NCBI RefSeq assembly: GCF_950295315.1
Contig: NC_080165.1
Span: 6,698,417-6,762,416 of the forward strand
Reading direction: 5' to 3'
DNA length: 64,000 nucleotides
Origin: Erinaceus europaeus
Lineage: Eukaryota > Chordata > Mammalia > Eulipotyphla > Erinaceidae
Shown here piece after piece: positions 46,376 to 57,359 of this stretch. The stretch's first letter is position 1. Every line of letters starts with the position of its first letter. Both the position numbers and the translations under genes were made by a program. The notes beneath the pieces were generated by a model. The model saw nothing but the letters and a program-made list of their open reading frames with translations, had not been told where the DNA came from and made no database searches.

Positions 46376-46630
46376 ATAGTAAAAAATATTAATTTAATAG
46401 AATATCGAATTTGAACCAGTACACAAAATGGGCAACCAATCTATTTTTAGTGGAGGTGTGTTTATTCCTTTGATATGCCATAAAAGAAGCTTCCTTTGAA
46501 TCTTGGGCTTTCTCAATCAGAAGGAAGTCTTATTCAGACTATTGAATAAACCTACATGAATTTGAAAAGACCTGTTTGTAAGTATTGACATATGAACAGA
46601 TGGAAGTTAGCCTCTCCCCTCTCCTTGTAG

Positions 46631-46788
46631 ATCTCTTCAATGAGGTGGCAGGACCAACAGAAATGTGTGACCAGAGGCAGCTGGGCTTGTTGCTTCATGA
46701 CGCCATCCAGATCCCCCGGCAGCTGGGGGAGGTAGCGGCTTTTGGAGGCAGTAACATTGAACCTAGTGTACGCAGCTGCTTTCATCAG
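46631..46788 (+). CDS. UTRN: Utrophin exon, equivalent of dystrophin exon 67 (EF-hand-like region 2)
   Basis: A 158-bp exon, acceptor CCTCTCCCCTCTCCTTGTAG and donor GTAAACAT. It reads [21 protein letters not shown], continues through [20 protein letters not shown] and ends on a codon boundary at SCFHQ. It forms most of EF-hand-like region 2. With T from the previous exon, the first two bases give TAT (Tyr), where I recall Cys in human utrophin and Tyr in dystrophin. FNE and FHQ differ from the remembered human FKE and FQQ. Confidence 0.97.
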
Positions 46789-46884
46789 GTAAACATGAGG
46801 GTCACTGGTGTTGGGGAGGGCACTGATGACATTATAGTAAGTGCTGGACCAAAGGTAGGGAACATCAAGTTTGCATTCCAGCTT

Positions 46885-47365
46885 TTTAAAAAATTTTTTT
46901 ATTTATGAAAAGGAAACGTTGACGAAATCATAGGATATGAGCGGTACAACTCCACACAGTTCCCACCATCAAAACTCCGTATCCCATCCCCTCCCCTGAC
47001 AGCTTTCCTGTTCTTTATCCCTCTGGGAGCATGGACCCAGGGTCATTGTGGGATGCAGAAGGTGGAAGGTCTGGCTTCTGTCATTGCTTCCCCGCTGAAC
47101 ATGGGCATTGACAGATCGATCCATACTCCCAGACTGTCTCTCTCTTTCCCTAGTAGAGCAGGGCTCTGGGGAATCGGAGCATTTAGTTGAAAACAGAGTT
47201 AACATATAAAACCAAACAAGTTGTTGACTAATCATTAACCTAGAGGCTGGAATAGTGTAGATAAAGAGGGGGGGGGATCTCTGTTTAATAGATAGCTAGT
47301 AGGCCTATTTTAGTTATATTCCAAAGGGCCTGTGACTATACTAGTTTTTCTTATGGTAAACCCTT
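46885..47365 (-). mobile_element. LINE-B 3' end
   Basis: TTTATTTATGAAAAGGAAACG tail side, CCCCTGACAGCTTTCCTG, GGACCCAGGGTCATTGTGG, and upstream GATCTCTGTTTAATAG and GGCCTATTTTAGTTATATTC, reaching as far as the 26-kb copy. Confidence 0.8.
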
Positions 47366-47606
47366 CCCCCAACACAGCCCCTCCCCAAAAAAAAAAAAAA
47401 ACACCTCTCAGGAACGGAAGTCATCGTCTTTAGTATGTGTTGTTAGGTTCTGTGGTTTAGCCCTGACTTTGCCCTGGGTCATCTTTGGCCTCTTACTGTC
47501 TCACTGTTGCACATCATTCATTCCATATGCCTTTGGGTGTGTGCTTTCTTTTTGAAAAGTACTTACTTACCCTTATCACTGCTAATCTTCTTTCTTTTAC
47601 TTTCTC

Positions 47607-47840
47607 TCCTTTTTTTTTTTTTGCCTCCACAGTTATCACTGGGGCTCAGTGTTTGCACCACGAATCCACTGCTCCTGGAGGCCATTTTTCCTACTTTTGT
47701 TGTCCTTGTTGTTGTTACTGCTATTGTTGTTGAACAGGACAGAGAGAAATGGAGAGAGGAGGGGAAGACAGAGAGGGGGAGAGAGGGGCTCAAACCAGGA
47801 TCCTTGTGCTGGTCCTTGAGCTTCGCACCATGTGTGCTAT
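47607..47840 (-). repeat. SINE-A, long form, head truncated
   Basis: Poly(T)-GCCTCCACAGTTATCAC to CTTCGCACCATGTGTGCT; the tRNA head is missing and part of the body is deleted. Confidence 0.85.
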
Positions 47841-49072
47841 GGACTAATTCTTAATCATTCTTTAGATCTTCACTTAACATTCATATCCAATGAAAACCTT
47901 TTCTCTGCCCCCTTTGTAAGAAGTTGTATGTCTATACTACATTCACCTGGCCTTCCTTAGACTTATTAAAATGCCCACAATGGTCACGTCATCTGTATCA
48001 TTTGTTGTTCAGTGTTATCTATAATCTTAGGTGCATTTCTCTCTTCTTACTTTTGTATTTTTATGTGTAGCACTTGGAATATCATAGTTATTTAGTACTA
48101 TAATACTGGTAAATATTTGCTAGATAAATGAATAAAAATGTCATGAGTTCCTTGGGTAAAGAACTCAAAATATAAATGTATCGTCAAAACAACAGTTCTC
48201 TTTAAAGAGAAAATACATACCATGAATTATGATGTTCCGAATTTTGTGTTGATCTAGGTCTGGTCCAGATTACTAATATTAAACCGGAAAAGAACTTTGG
48301 TCTCTTTCCTAATGTCTTCTTATAGGAAAACATTTTAGAAATGTTGCTAGTGATATTATAAACATGCATAGAAGGACAAGCCCATAGAAATGCTGCCAAC
48401 ATTTATCCAGAGGTTTAGCATCGCTAAGAGAAAAAAAATGCTCTCAAAGTCTCTGTAAGACATATTAGTCTAATCGCTTACCATATTTAGTCGTTTCCTT
48501 TCTTCTTCTCTTAGAGTAGAAAAATAACACATGAATATTTTAAATATTACAATGATGGTTCACAGTAATTTGGCACATATGGTAATTAGTAGGAAGGCTT
48601 AGCGATTAAACATTTTTTATAATTAATCATGATGATTCTGAGGCATTGCAAATTACCACAGAGTAATACAGTCCAGATGTGCTACCTTAAAGATTAGAAC
48701 AGGGTATAGAAATAGGTTTGTTTGGCTTTGTTTTTTAGCATTTTCAGTGTTCTTCAAGTTCATGGATTCCACAAGTCTTTCACTAAATTCTACTGCTTGA
48801 GATAATTTAGTTTTAGAGACTTAAGTTATTTATTACACTTACGTGTATTTTGTTTTTACTTTCTAGAATCTGTCTCTGTTAAGGTAATGAGATTTCCCTC
48901 TTACCTATATGAAAAGTTCTCCTTTTATATTCTAGAATGTCCTTTTCTTGAAGAACTTGAATTCCCGGTTTATCCAGTCTAGAGTTAATGTAACTTTAAC
49001 TATGCACAGATTTTCAGAAAATATGGAAACAGCACTCACTTCAATTTTATGAAGATTTTTTTTCTCACTTTT

Positions 49073-49407
49073 TTTTTTTGCCCCCAGGGTTATTGCTGGG
49101 GCTCGGTGCCTGCACTACAAATCCACTGCTCCTGGAGGCCATTTTTTCCTTTTTGTTGCCCTTCTTGTTTATCGGTGTTGTAGTTACTATTATTGATGTT
49201 GTCATTGTTGGATAGGACAGAGAGAAATGGAGAGAGGAGGGGAAGACAGAGAGGGGGAGAGAAAGACAGACACCTGCAGACCTGATTCACCGCCTGTGGA
49301 GCAACTCCCTGCAGGTGGGGAGCCGGGGGCTCGAACTGGGATCCTTATGCCCGTCCTTGCGCTTTGTGCCACGTGCGCTTAACTCGCTGTGCTACCGCCT
49401 GGCCCCC
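49073..49407 (-). repeat. SINE-A, long form, just upstream of an exon
   Basis: TTTTTGCCCCCAGGGTTATT to CTACCGCCTGGCCCCC. Duplication TTTTTTCTCACTTTT at 49058-49072 and 49408-49422. It ends 37 bp before exon 49445. Confidence 0.92.
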
Positions 49408-49444
49408 TTTTTTCTCACTTTTAATATGTTTGTTTCTTCACCAG

Positions 49445-49611
49445 AATAACAATAAGCCAGAGATAAGTGTGAAGGAGTTTATAGACTGGATGCATCTGGA
49501 ACCACAGTCCATGGTCTGGCTGCCAGTTCTACACCGAGTAGCTGCTGCTGAGACTGCAAAGCATCAGGCTAAATGCAACATCTGTAAAGAGTGTCCGATT
49601 GTCGGATTCAG
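49445..49611 (+). CDS. UTRN: Utrophin exon, equivalent of dystrophin exon 68 (end of EF-hand-like region 2, start of ZZ finger)
   Basis: A 167-bp exon, acceptor TTTGTTTCTTCACCAG and donor GTAAGAAG. It starts on a codon boundary ([20 protein letters not shown]) and ends two bases into Arg after [13 protein letters not shown]. It carries the end of the EF-hand-like module, the invariant stretch around [11 protein letters not shown], and the first zinc ligands (CNIC, KEC) of the ZZ finger. The ZZ finger in this family stabilises dystroglycan binding. A SINE-A copy ends only 37 bp before the exon. Confidence 0.98.
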
Positions 49612-50664
49612 GTAAGAAGTGCTCAGCCCTGTGGTGCAGTAAGAGAATGAACAAGCAGGTGGTCAAGCAGACCCACCGTAAGCTTAGCAGCCAAGGTAAA
49701 GGGTATCTATCCTTTAAAAGGATAGAAGTCAAGGGCAACTGTTGGGAGAAATTTGAATACAGCAAACTTCTTGGAGTAAATGGATCTGAAATGCTTCATA
49801 GTGGGAGATGGACAGAGAGAGGAGGACGTGACTAGGAGAAGTCGGGAGTACTATAAAGAAGTGATCCAAATGCAAGATAAAGGCATCACAAATAAGAATC
49901 ACTGTCACTGTCATTTTTCAAGCTAATTCCATGACAAACACTATGCTAAGTCATTTTGAATTTGTTATCTTGTTTACTGGTCATAAAAAATACAGTGAGA
50001 TTGGTCGTACACTTACTGTTGTCCATGGATTTTGGAATACTATGACTTTACCTGAATCTGTGTTGAACAGCGTGGCATTATTTGAGGACTGGATATTTTA
50101 TCTCCACATAATAGAACAGGGACTCAAATATTAGACAGTTTGCCCTTGGTCAGATATCCAACAGACAGAGACAACGCTGGGATTCAGAGTGACACATTTT
50201 AGTGTTAAGAGTTTGTGCTCTTAATCAGTGTGTTATTAAAAAACAGTCTAGATTTGCTAGGAGAGGAGATGTGTGACATTAAGACCAATTAGATGATGTT
50301 GAGCAGAGCAGTTGATCTGAGAGGTTGATTATTAGACCAAGAATATTATATTCTGCATGTAGACCTAACGTGATACTATAGGAAGTATCCTAATCCACTG
50401 ACTTGGGACGAGACTGACAAACAGAAATCACCATTTGAGGAATCAGACTTCTCTGAGAAGTGTCAGCCACATTGCCAAGTCATCCTGATAGGTCAAGGAC
50501 CCATGCCAGTATAGGCTTTTGTTTCAGATCAGCTCACATCCCTATCAACATAGGCTGAATGTAGAATAATGAGATTGATTAACTTGAAATCAGTTTTCAA
50601 GCAAATTTGCGGTGATTTTTGAAGCTCCTCAGTACTTAGGGGTTTACAGTATTAATGCATAGAG

Positions 50665-50984
50665 CCTTTATGTTTTATTTTTTATTGATTTAATAATGAT
50701 TGACAAGATTGCAGGATAAGAAGGGTACAATTCCATATAATTCGTACCACCAGAACTCCAAATCCCATCTCCTCCATTGGAAGCTTTCCTATTCTTTATC
50801 CCTCTGGGAGTATGGACCCAGGGTCATTATGGAGTGCAGAAGGTGGAAGGTCTGGCTTCTGTAATTGCTTCCCCGCTGAACATGGGCCTTGGCAGGTTGA
50901 ATCATACTCCCAGCCTCTTTCAGTCTTTCACTGTGGGGCAGGCCTCTGGTGGATAGTGGGGTGAGGGGTGTCCAGGACACATTT
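50665..50984 (-). mobile_element. LINE-B 3' end
   Basis: TTTTTTATTGATTTAATAATG tail side, then CCACCAGAACTCCAAATCCC and GGACCCAGGGTCATTATGG. Confidence 0.8.
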
Positions 50985-51356
50985 TATTTTTCTTTATTGG
51001 GGGGATTAATGGTTTACAGTAAACAGTAAAACACAGTAGTCTGTCCATGTGTAACATTCTCAGTTGTCCCGATAACAATTCCGCCTTCCTCTAGGTCCTC
51101 CTCTGCCATCCTGTTCCAGGACCTGAACCCTCCCCCACTCCTTAGTGTCCTTTATTTTGGTGCAATGCACCGACTCCAGTTGAAGTTTGACTTTGTATTT
51201 TCTCTTCTGTTCTTATTTTTCAACGTCTCTCTATGAGTGAGATCGTCCCATATTCATCCTTCTCTTTCTGACTTACCTCAGTCAACATGATTCCTTCAAG
51301 CTCCAACCAAGATGAGGTGAAGAAGGTGCAGTCACCATTTCTGATAGCTGAGTAGT
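50985..51356 (-). mobile_element. L1 3' UTR
   Basis: TTTCTTTATTGGGGGGATTA is the 3' end in reverse; GTAACATTCTCAGTTGTCCC, GAGTGAGATCGTCCC and AGCTGAGTAGTAG follow. Confidence 0.75.
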
Positions 51357-52121
51357 AGAACCTTTATGTTTCATTTCCATCCTCAGTTTGTGGTTCAGTG
51401 TTTCCCCCCTATAGATAGGACCGCATTCATGTTCATAATCATGGCTATGTGTTCTGGCAGACGGAAGATCTGAAAGATGACCACAGAGTTTTGAGATTTA
51501 GATCTTTGTTCCTCTGAATCAGATTCTACAAAAGAAAGTCAGTGTACAGTGTCATCATTATGTGAAAGACTTAAGTGTTTCCATCCAGAATGCATCATGA
51601 AGTGAATTTTATTACATAGTGTTCCCTGCTCCTTAATGTATTGTTTCTTCTAACCAAATATGAAAATGTTTATTGTCAAAAACCATGCCATTGTAAGGGA
51701 ATGTGTGTGTATGTGTTTCAACTCTTACTGATGGTAGAAATAATATTTTAAAACTTGATGTCAAGCTCATAAACAGATTCTTCTTATATTCTCTGCTCTT
51801 TTTTCTTCTTCTTTTTTTCTTTTTTTGCTTTCACATTCAGACGTTATAGAAAATCCTAGGAAACTTAATGTTGAACAAGATGAAAATGCTTTTTAGACAT
51901 TTGAACTCTCAAACAATGCTTTTCTCTTACTCACTTCGGAGGTATTTCTATTTTTGCAAAATTAACTTTTCTCTTGGCCCTAATTTGGAACTGACTCCCT
52001 GTTTGCGGTTAATAAACCTTTTATTCCTGTGGTGATTTAGATGAATGAATTTTTTTCTCATATGATTATTTGGATGAGTAGAAGTACCTTAAGTCAGCCC
52101 ATTTTCTTTTGCTCTCTCTAG

Positions 52122-52233
52122 GTATAGAAGCCTAAAGCATTTTAACTATGATGTCTGCCAGAATTGCTTTTTTTCTGGTCGAACAGCAAAAGGTCACAAA
52201 CTCCATTATCCAATGGTGGAATACTGTATACCT
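52122..52233 (+). CDS. UTRN: Utrophin exon, equivalent of dystrophin exon 69 (ZZ finger, second half)
   Basis: A 112-bp exon, acceptor TTTTGCTCTCTCTAG and donor GTAAGTAG. It reads [20 protein letters not shown] then [18 protein letters not shown], ending on a codon boundary. The second Cys pair (CQNC) and the His pair (HKLH) complete the ZZ zinc-binding set begun in the previous exon. Asn in CQNC stands where I recall Ser (CQSC) in human utrophin and dystrophin; the Cys ligands are unchanged. Confidence 0.97.
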
Positions 52234-52546
52234 GTAAGTAGTCAGTTACTATGCTTTGGTTTTTAGTTTATTACTTTTTACTTCACTTGTGTCCAAAATG
52301 ATTCATCCTAGTAAGGCTTAGCTTTATTTTTTTCCCCCTAGAATACCACTTTCAAGATTGCTTAATCACATATCTTGTGTTGTTTTCTGTAAGTATGGGT
52401 GTAGTTCATTACACAGAGTAATACTATTTCTGAAAAATAATTTTAATTTAGTGTTTTGACTTTAAGCTTAACTTTCCTGGTAGCAAATTATTTTAAGAGT
52501 TCATACTGACCTATATTATCAACGACACTATGAGTAAGGCATGTTA

Positions 52547-52552
<6 letters not shown>

Positions 52553-52586
<34 letters not shown>

Positions 52587-52611
52587 GTGTATATACATAT
52601 ATATATATATT
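52553..52611. repeat. (TA)n microsatellite
   Basis: About 58 bases of AT/TA with a few GT steps. Confidence 0.95.
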
Positions 52612-52890
52612 ATTGATTTATTGATGATCAACAAGACTATAAGATAAGAGGGGTACAATTCCACACATTTCCCACCACCAGAGTTCCATGTTCCATCTTC
52701 TCCATTGGAAGTTTCCCTATTCTTTATCCCTCTGGGAGCATGGACCAAAGATTTTTATGGGATGTAGAAGGTGGGAGTTCAGTTGCTTCTCCACTGGACA
52801 TGGGCACTGACAGGTAGATCCACATCTCCAGCCTGTCTCTCTCTTTCCCTAGTGGGGCAGGACTCTAGGGAGGTGGGGATCCAGGACACA
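52612..52890 (-). mobile_element. LINE-B 3' end
   Basis: TTGATTTATTGATGATCAAC tail side, CCACCACCAGAGTTCCATG, TATCCCTCTGGGAGCATGG and CTAGTGGGGCAGGACTC. Confidence 0.78.
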
Positions 52891-53027
52891 TTGGTGAGGT
52901 CGTCTGCCCAGGGAAGTCAGGTTGGCGTCATGGTAACATCTGTAACTTGGTGGCTAAAAAGCATTAAGATACAAAGCAGAACAAAACCACTTTTATCACA
53001 TACCTTTACATAAAAAATATAGAAAAT

Positions 53028-53305
53028 GGGGAGGTAGGCAGTGGTGTTCCCAGTTGAGTACATGTCACCATGTGTAAGGACCCGGGTTCCAGCCTCTGCT
53101 CTCCACCTGTAGGGGAGATGCTTTGCAAGGGATGAAGTAGGTCTCTAGGTGTCTGTCTTTCTCTCTCTCTCTCTGCCTCCCCCCTCCTTTCAATTTCTCT
53201 GTCTTATCCAATTAAAAAAAATAGAAAAAATGGCCACTGAAAGTAGTGTATTCATGGTACTGATGCCAAGCCCTAGCCATAACCCTAGTGGCAAGAAAAA
53301 GAAAA
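53028..53305 (+). repeat. SINE-A-like, long form, divergent subfamily
   Basis: GGGAGGTAGGCAGTGGTG head, CACCTGTAGGGGAGATGC, and a 3' module with GGCCACTG...TAGTGGC in place of GCCTCCAGG...CCTGGAGGC. ATATAGAAAATG flanks both ends. Confidence 0.75.
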
Positions 53306-53538
53306 TATATATAGAAAATGAAGGGGGGAAAAAAACTCTATAAGTCTATATCCTGAATAACCTAGCTTCTAACATAATTCTGTTTCTGAATTTGTTGAGA
53401 CTTATTTATTTTTATCTTTAGTCTTATTTGATTCATACTTGATTGAATGAATCACTGTGAGTTACATAATCACTCTCTTAAATTGGATTATTTCTTTAAT
53501 GTTCTGATAATGTAAATAACACCAATGAATGTCTTTGT

Positions 53539-53760
53539 TTTTTTTTTAAATACATTCTTTTAAATTTTTTTAAAAATGATGTTTATTTATTTATTGGCTA
53601 GAGCCAGAAATCAAGAGGGAAAGGGGAGATAGAGAGGGAAAGAGACAAAGAGACACCTGTAGCCATGCTTCACCACTTGCAAAGCTTTCCCCCTGCTGGT
53701 GGGGACCAGGGGCTTGAACCCAGGTCCTTGCACTCAACCAGGTGTGCCAAAACCTGGCCC
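53539..53760 (-). repeat. SINE-B, young
   Basis: Exact 17-bp duplication CCAATGAATGTCTTTGT at 53522-53538 and 53761-53777. Confidence 0.92.
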
Positions 53761-54049
53761 CCAATGAATGTCTTTGTGATGATAGTTTTCTCCATAGTTC
53801 ACAAAAGTTATATTTTTGTCAGATAAAGCTCTACAAGTAGAAGTTCTTTACCAATAAATATGGTAAAATATAAAAATAAAATAAATATTTTATTCCACAT
53901 TAACTTGTTTTTCAAAAGGACAAATCTCATACATGTGCTGGCTTTACTGCAGGCTCACTTGTACTGGGGACTAGTCCTGTTGCTCCTCTGATCTAAAGCC
54001 GCTTTTTTCTGGGATTACTTCTCATTTTTCTCTCAGCAGCTATTTTTTT

Positions 54050-54152
54050 AATTTTTTATTTATAAAAAGGAAACATTGACTAAACCATAGGATAAGAGGG
54101 GTACAACTTCACATAATTCCCACCACCAGAACTCTGTATCCCATCCCCAGCA
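54050..54152 (-). mobile_element. LINE-B 3' fragment
   Basis: TTTTTTATTTATAAAAAGGAAAC and CCCACCACCAGAACTCTG; only the last 100 bases. Confidence 0.72.
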
Positions 54153-55224
54153 GCTGGTTTTTTTTTTTATCTTTATTCCAGATAATAAGCCAAAATTTAT
54201 TCACAGGATTGTCCATTTCCTTTGGTTAGGGAATTGAGTTTTTTTTTTTTTTTAACTTAACAGAATGGCACAATATTTATAAAAAGCCTTCTTCACATAT
54301 AAATCTTGGATTCTTAGCTCTCTTATCCCAAATAAATATTCACCCCCATATGGAGAAAAAAAACCTCCAGAAAATATTGCTGACTTATATAGAGGGTTAA
54401 TACCCAAAATGTACAGTAGCTTCAGGGGAAGACATCCCCCCAGTGAGATTTCTGAAACACCATTTGTTACTATGATTAAGCTACTGATTCACTCAGTCTA
54501 GGAATATTGACTACCCACCATGTGTCAGTAGCGAGTCTTGGTTTTATATGTTCATCACTGTACACCAAGCACAAGCTCACTGACTCTTCTGATGCTTTTC
54601 ACTCAGGAGGAGGGGATGTGTGCCAGGGAACAAGGAAACAAGAAATGAGATAATTATCCATTTTAGTGAGTGCCTTCAAACAAATAAGTGAATGATGAGA
54701 TTGAAGATTAACGAAAACACTTTACATAAAGAAATCAGGGAGTGTCTTTCTGAGAAATTGGCATTTGTATTGAGATTGAAGGGTGAGGGGAAAGAAAAAA
54801 AAAAAACAGCTGTGTAAATAACCAGCAGGAGAGTATAGAAAGGAAGAGAGGGCACACAGCAGGACACAGAATGGGAGAGTTTGGTCTGATCAGGAAGAAA
54901 CTGAAGAAACTGAAGCCTATTTCACAAGGGGAGTCTAGAGAGAGCACTGACAAAATAGTGCCAGGAACCCAGAGCATAATCAAAACATTTGGCTCTGTAT
55001 TTAAAAAATGGCTCATATATTCAAGATAGCAACAAGGGGAATGTTTACACCAAGCTTAGAGTCATGGTAAGAAGTCAGAGCAGGGGGAAATACAGAACAT
55101 GATTTCCATCATGATGGGTAGAAATTTAGGGAACTTACAAATGACTACTAACAGATTGAAGAAAAAAAAAAAAAACATAGATTGTTCCAGTGTTAAACAA
55201 GATACATCAAAATTATCAGTTTTA

Positions 55225-55390
55225 GGGTCCGAGATATAAATCACTCAGCAGAGCATACGCCTTACCAAAGGGGAGTTCCTGGGTTCAAGCACTGGCGTCA
55301 CCCAGGAGTCCCACAGGGACCTTCATGGACAGAGACATGTACAGTGAAGCCTCACTCTTCTCTGTCTTTCTGTCATTTCCCTCTCCCATT
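55225..55390 (+). repeat. SINE-D
   Basis: GGGTCCGAGATATAAATCAC head, CCTGGGTTCAAGCACTGG, then CTTCTCTGTCTTTCTGTC. Confidence 0.55.
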
Positions 55391-55426
55391 TAGAATGGAA
55401 AAGTGGTCTCATGAGGCTGCTCATTT

Positions 55427-55676
55427 TTTTAAAAAAAATATTTATTCCCTTTTGTTGCCCTTGTTTTATTGTTGTAGTTATGATTGTTGTCGTCATTGTT
55501 GGATAGGACTGAGAGAAATGGAAAGAGGAGGGAAGACAGAGAGGGTCCCCACCTGCAAGGGGAAAGCTTTGTGAGTGGTGAAGCAGTCTTGCAGGTGTCT
55601 CTCTGTTGTTCTGCTTCTCTCTCTCTCCCTTCCCCCTTGATTTCTGGCTGTCTCTATCCAATAAATAAAATAAAGG
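55427..55676. repeat. Head-to-head chimera of SINE-A (minus) and SINE-B (plus)
   Basis: 55427-55547 is the tail half of a minus-strand SINE-A (TTTATTCCCTTTTGTTGCCC to GGAAGACAGAGAGGG). At about 55548 it switches to plus-strand SINE-B body (CCCCACCTGCAAGGGGAAAG to CTATCCAATAAATAAAATAA). Neither part has a tRNA head. Confidence 0.85.
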
Positions 55677-55723
55677 TAAGGTAAGGGAAAGGGAAAGGGA
55701 AAGAAAAGAAAATTCTCTGGTGG

Positions 55724-55868
55724 TCCAGGAGGTGGTGCAGTGGATAAAGCATTAGACTCTCTAGTGTGAGTTCCTAAGTTCAAACCCCGGCCGCATGTAT
55801 GTCAGAGTGATGTCTGGTTCTTTCTCTCCTTCTATCTTTCTAATTAATAAATAAGTAAAATCTTTAAA
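55724..55868 (+). repeat. SINE-C
   Basis: CCAGGAGGTGGTGCAGTGG head, GTTCAAACCCCGG B box, GTGATGTCTGGTTCTTTCTC and the TAATAAATAAGTAAAATC tail. Confidence 0.85.
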
Positions 55869-57212
55869 AAATTCTCTAACTACATTACTAATCTTATTTA
55901 TTTACCCATGCCCTTTTTTTCACTTGAATTTGAATGTTTTTATTGTTAAGAAGCTTCTTAAGTTTGTCAGTCTTTTTTTAAACCCTTCCAACTCCAGAAA
56001 TATTTCAAGCCGTCTTGATTAAGTTTACCCATTCTAAAGTGATCAAGATAATAATTTAAGAGAACAATTTAATGTTGTTCTTATTACCTATGCACCATAT
56101 TTTATTTCAGAGATCACTGCTTATTTTAATACTAGTTCTGTGTTATATTTAAAATGTCCAAGTTTTAAGTTTCATTTTTATCAGAAGGATCGTTTATTTT
56201 CAACTAATTTATAGTGTAAAAGACCCTAATTCTATCTTTTAAAAAATCATTTATATCCTCTGTTGCAAATAACTGAAATTTTATTCAGGTTAGTAAAAAT
56301 GCACGTTTGGGTATTTAAAAGGAGTCTTTTAATTTGAGAGCGGATGATGGGTTTCGTCTGTGACTTGTAAGTGTTGAGATCGTTGCTGTCAGTGAGGACT
56401 GAGTAGGGTTGGGTCTCAAGGGAATAGAAACTATCTGGGGTTGCTCTCAGGAGTAGCAGGAGATGAGTCAGTTTTGCCACAATACCTGCCACAAAAGGGC
56501 AGCTTAAGTTCATTGGCAGGAACTTGCAGTCATTGCTCAGCCAGTTTAGCCTTAAAAGATGGTGGGTACTGATGAAGGCCAAGGAGTGACTGATTCAAAG
56601 GTGTTGTTAGTCCTGGGTTTGGTCTGGGCTCTCTCCATGCTGAAGAAATGCCGAAAGAGGCTGGATGTCTCATGTTCCAGATGATGGAGGAAAGAACAGA
56701 TTGAGTCTTAATCGAGGTCCAGAAGGTGCAAGGATGAGAAGTTCTAAATCAGTGAAAGAGTTTTCAGATGAGAAACTTGAGGCAGAAAGACATTTTGAGT
56801 CGCAGTGACTGAGGTATGGCTACCTCCAGGGGGTAACTGGAGTGGATCATAGAGGGCTGGAAAGGTGAGCACACTCCCCCCCCCCCCCAGGGCATTGCTC
56901 AGCTCTGGCGTCTGGGATTGAGCAAAGTGAACTAGCATTTAGAAAATCATCAGTTCTGTCTCTACACATGCCAGGTGGTAGCTTGATAATAGTCAAGTAG
57001 CAGTGAAAGGACACTAAAGAAGCACACTGGGTTTAGGAAAGAAGACCAAGGTTTAAAAGGAAAAAAAAATGTGAGCCTTTGTTCTTGACCTTTGTAAAGA
57101 AGAGATTACAGAGCTCTTAACACTGAAGATGATGAGGACTTCTTGTTATCATCAGAATTCACTAAAGAGGAAAGGTTAGGGGCGTAGTTAGAAACCAAGT
57201 GCATGGGGCTGT

Positions 57213-57359
57213 CTTCTTCTAGCGTTTGCCCTTCTTCCGTAGCCAGTCAACAGTGTCAGGTTGAGCCTGATGTAAAGTTTCGAGACCTCCTTTGAATGTG
57301 GAGAGGTGGCAGTCATTGACTATGTGGGTCGTAGTCTGTCTGGAGCCGCAGGGGCTGTT
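57213..57359 (-). mobile_element. Jockey-type LINE, 147-bp 3' fragment with target-site duplication
   Basis: Minus-strand 3' end of the same element as at 60303. Read on the minus strand it encodes CGSRQTTTHIVNDC, then GGLETLHQAQPDTVDWLRKK and GKR with a stop, followed directly by AAGAAG. CATGGGGCTGT flanks it at 57202-57212 and 57360-57370. It is 5' truncated, as is usual for target-primed reverse transcription. The codon at the site of the premature TGA in the longer copy is TTA (Leu) here. Confidence 0.88.

Larger units (their letters stand above)
41256..46630 (+). other. UTRN: Utrophin intron (5.4 kb)
   Basis: GTAGGT...TAG intron. It holds SINE-B (41474-41664), SINE-A copies at 42376, 44273 and 44822, a LINE-B scrap (43383-43466), a dispersed 123/131-bp duplication and a GAAA-rich tract. 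42662-43380, 43470-44270 and 45300-46140 look like plain unique intron. Confidence 0.9.
46789..49444 (+). other. UTRN: Utrophin intron (2.7 kb)
   Basis: GTAAAC...CAG intron with LINE-B (46885-47365) starting about 100 bp after the donor, a truncated SINE-A (47607-47840) and a SINE-A reaching to 37 bp before the acceptor. 47850-49050 is unremarkable AT-rich sequence. Confidence 0.9.
49612..52121 (+). other. UTRN: Utrophin intron (2.5 kb)
   Basis: GTAAGA...TAG intron. LINE-B (50665-50984) directly abuts an L1 3' UTR piece (50985-51356), both on the minus strand. The remaining parts, 49612-50660 and 51360-52120, show nothing that I can name. Confidence 0.9.
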
